Origin: DAOTZS01 sp034434335
GTDB lineage: Bacteria > Chloroflexota > Anaerolineae > CG2-30-64-16
Direction: 5' to 3'
DNA length: 7,100 nt
Assembly: GCA_034434335.1 (NCBI GenBank)
Contig: DAOTZS010000032.1
Coordinates: forward strand, 1 to 7,100
This document shows, one piece after another, positions 6,573 to 7,100 of this stretch (position 1 is its first letter; every line of letters starts with the position of its first letter). The notes beneath the pieces were generated by a model that had not been told where the DNA came from, searched no databases, and worked only from the letters and a program-made list of their open reading frames with translations. The position numbers were made by a program, and so were the translations under genes.

Positions 6573-6634
6573 CGTCGTCAACCCTCACTGCCAGGAGCGA
6601 GATCGCCATGGGGCGACAGGAGCACCCTCTCTTT

Positions 6635-6949
6635 TTAGAAAAAGCCTAACAGGTCTTTCGCCTCCTGGCTCATCATGTCGGGGTTCCACAGCGGGTCCCA
6701 CACCACATGTACGTTGATGGCATCCAGCTCGGGGAAGGCGCGGTGAATGGAGGTCTGAATGCCGGCGATGATCTGCGGCCCGATGGGGCAGCCAGGGCTG
6801 GTAAGGGTCATCTTGACGTCCACCTTTTTGCCGTCCACGACCTGAATGTCGTAGATCAGCCCCAGGTCCACAACGTTGAAGCCGATCTCCGGGTCGAAGA
6901 CATTCTGGCGGATGACCTCACGCACACTTTCGACAGTTGGTGTAGCCAT
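6635..6949 (-). CDS. DUF59/MIP18-family iron-sulfur assembly factor (SufT/PaaD-like)
   Basis: A single-domain protein of 104 residues, the usual length for the family. It opens with an N-terminal helix, then VFDPEIGFNVVDLGLIYDI (17-35), the signature of the family. MTLTSPGCPIGP follows (47-58), with the conserved Cys54. Near the C-terminus WDPLWNPDMMSQEAK (84-98) is also typical. Members act in maturation of Fe-S proteins: SufT in bacteria, PaaD in phenylacetate oxygenase assembly, MIP18/CIA2 in eukaryotes. The preceding gene encodes a Rieske ferredoxin and no phenylacetate genes are visible, so a SUF-associated role is favoured over PaaD. ATG 6949 has GAGG 4 nt upstream. It lies 42 bp after the ferredoxin gene and is probably co-transcribed with it. 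Confidence 0.88.
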   Translation of the reverse strand: MATPTVESVREVIRQNVFDPEIGFNVVDLGLIYDIQVVDGKKVDVKMTLTSPGCPIGPQIIAGIQTSIHRAFPELDAINVHVVWDPLWNPDMMSQEAKDLLGFF

Positions 6950-6989
6950 ATTGCCTCGTCAATGGTAAAAGGCTGTAGTTCGCCTTTTC

Positions 6990-7100
6990 TTATTCCTCAT
7001 TCGTCGTCTTGACCCATACTTCGTCGCCCTGCACTCGCACCGGATAGGTGGGCACCGGCTCAAAGGCAGGCATTTTCAGCGCCGCGCCGGTGCGCACGTC
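6990..7100 (-). CDS. Rieske-type [2Fe-2S] ferredoxin / NirD-like subunit, C-terminal end only
   Basis: The last 36 codons of a gene that enters from the right edge and ends at TAA 6990-6992. The visible peptide has DVRTGAALKMPAFEPVPTYP then VRVQGDEVWV. This is the characteristic end of small Rieske ferredoxins (HcaC/NirD small-subunit family): the FDxRTG turn, the P..EP.PTYPV strand and a final V.GD.V.V strand. The Cys/His cluster ligands lie upstream, outside the window, so cluster type cannot be confirmed. Such ferredoxins are often encoded within SUF operons next to sufB/sufD/sufS/sufU. The DUF59 gene immediately downstream supports that setting, though an oxygenase ferredoxin is possible. 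Confidence 0.75.
   Translation of the reverse strand, partial: DVRTGAALKMPAFEPVPTYPVRVQGDEVWVKTTNEE

Noticed and set aside
6573..6581. TTG start for the GTPase
   Set aside because: The ribosome-binding site GAGGG directly abuts the TTG, leaving no spacing. It is 9 nt from ATG 6572.
6603..6616. TCGCC/GGCGA hairpin between the DUF59 and GTPase genes
   Set aside because: It has only 5 bp and no T-run on either side, so a terminator or attenuator is not supported.
6631..6644. Near-palindrome CTTTTTAGAAAAAG at the end of the DUF59 gene, considered as a terminator
   Set aside because: The stem is purely A/T apart from its outer pair, has a two-base centre, and encodes the last codons and stop. 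It is not a plausible terminator.

Overview
The window is GC-rich and almost fully coding, with every supported gene on the minus strand. It reads as a bacterial chromosome, most likely a member of the Chloroflexota (Anaerolineae/Caldilineae-like). The reasons are a SARP/BTAD-type regulator, a long-form serine hydroxymethyltransferase (SHMT), a bacterial DRG/Obg-like TGS GTPase, and what looks like the tail of a SUF operon. The phylum is an inference from gene content, not from a marker gene. No RNA gene, CRISPR array or insertion sequence was seen.

In transcription order (right to left), the window opens with the last 36 codons of a Rieske-type [2Fe-2S] ferredoxin (6990-7100). A 104-residue DUF59/MIP18-family protein of the SufT/PaaD type follows (6635-6949). 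This pair commonly closes SUF iron-sulfur assembly operons. Next is a 328-residue GTPase with a C-terminal TGS domain (5586-6572). A gap of about 120 bp then holds a candidate promoter and a dense cluster of short repeats (5484-5558).

The centre is one uninterrupted 1240-codon gene (1739-5461). It encodes a complete SHMT (about residues 15-475), a degenerate GcvT-like module (about 500-795), and a complete GcvT/T-protein (about 810-1225). SHMT and T-protein both use 5,10-methylene-tetrahydrofolate, so the fusion would put two consecutive folate one-carbon steps on one chain. Genes for the other glycine-cleavage proteins (P, H, L) are not in the window. A short-chain dehydrogenase (951-1694) follows 44 bp later and is probably co-transcribed. 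It has the pteridine-reductase sequence style, which fits the folate theme, but His sits at the usual catalytic Tyr position.

A 349-bp stretch without a convincing gene (602-950) separates the SDR from the 5' part of a SARP/BTAD transcriptional regulator that runs off the left edge (1-601).

The main points of interest are the SHMT/pseudo-GcvT/GcvT fusion, its repeat-rich promoter region, and the altered active site of the neighbouring SDR.
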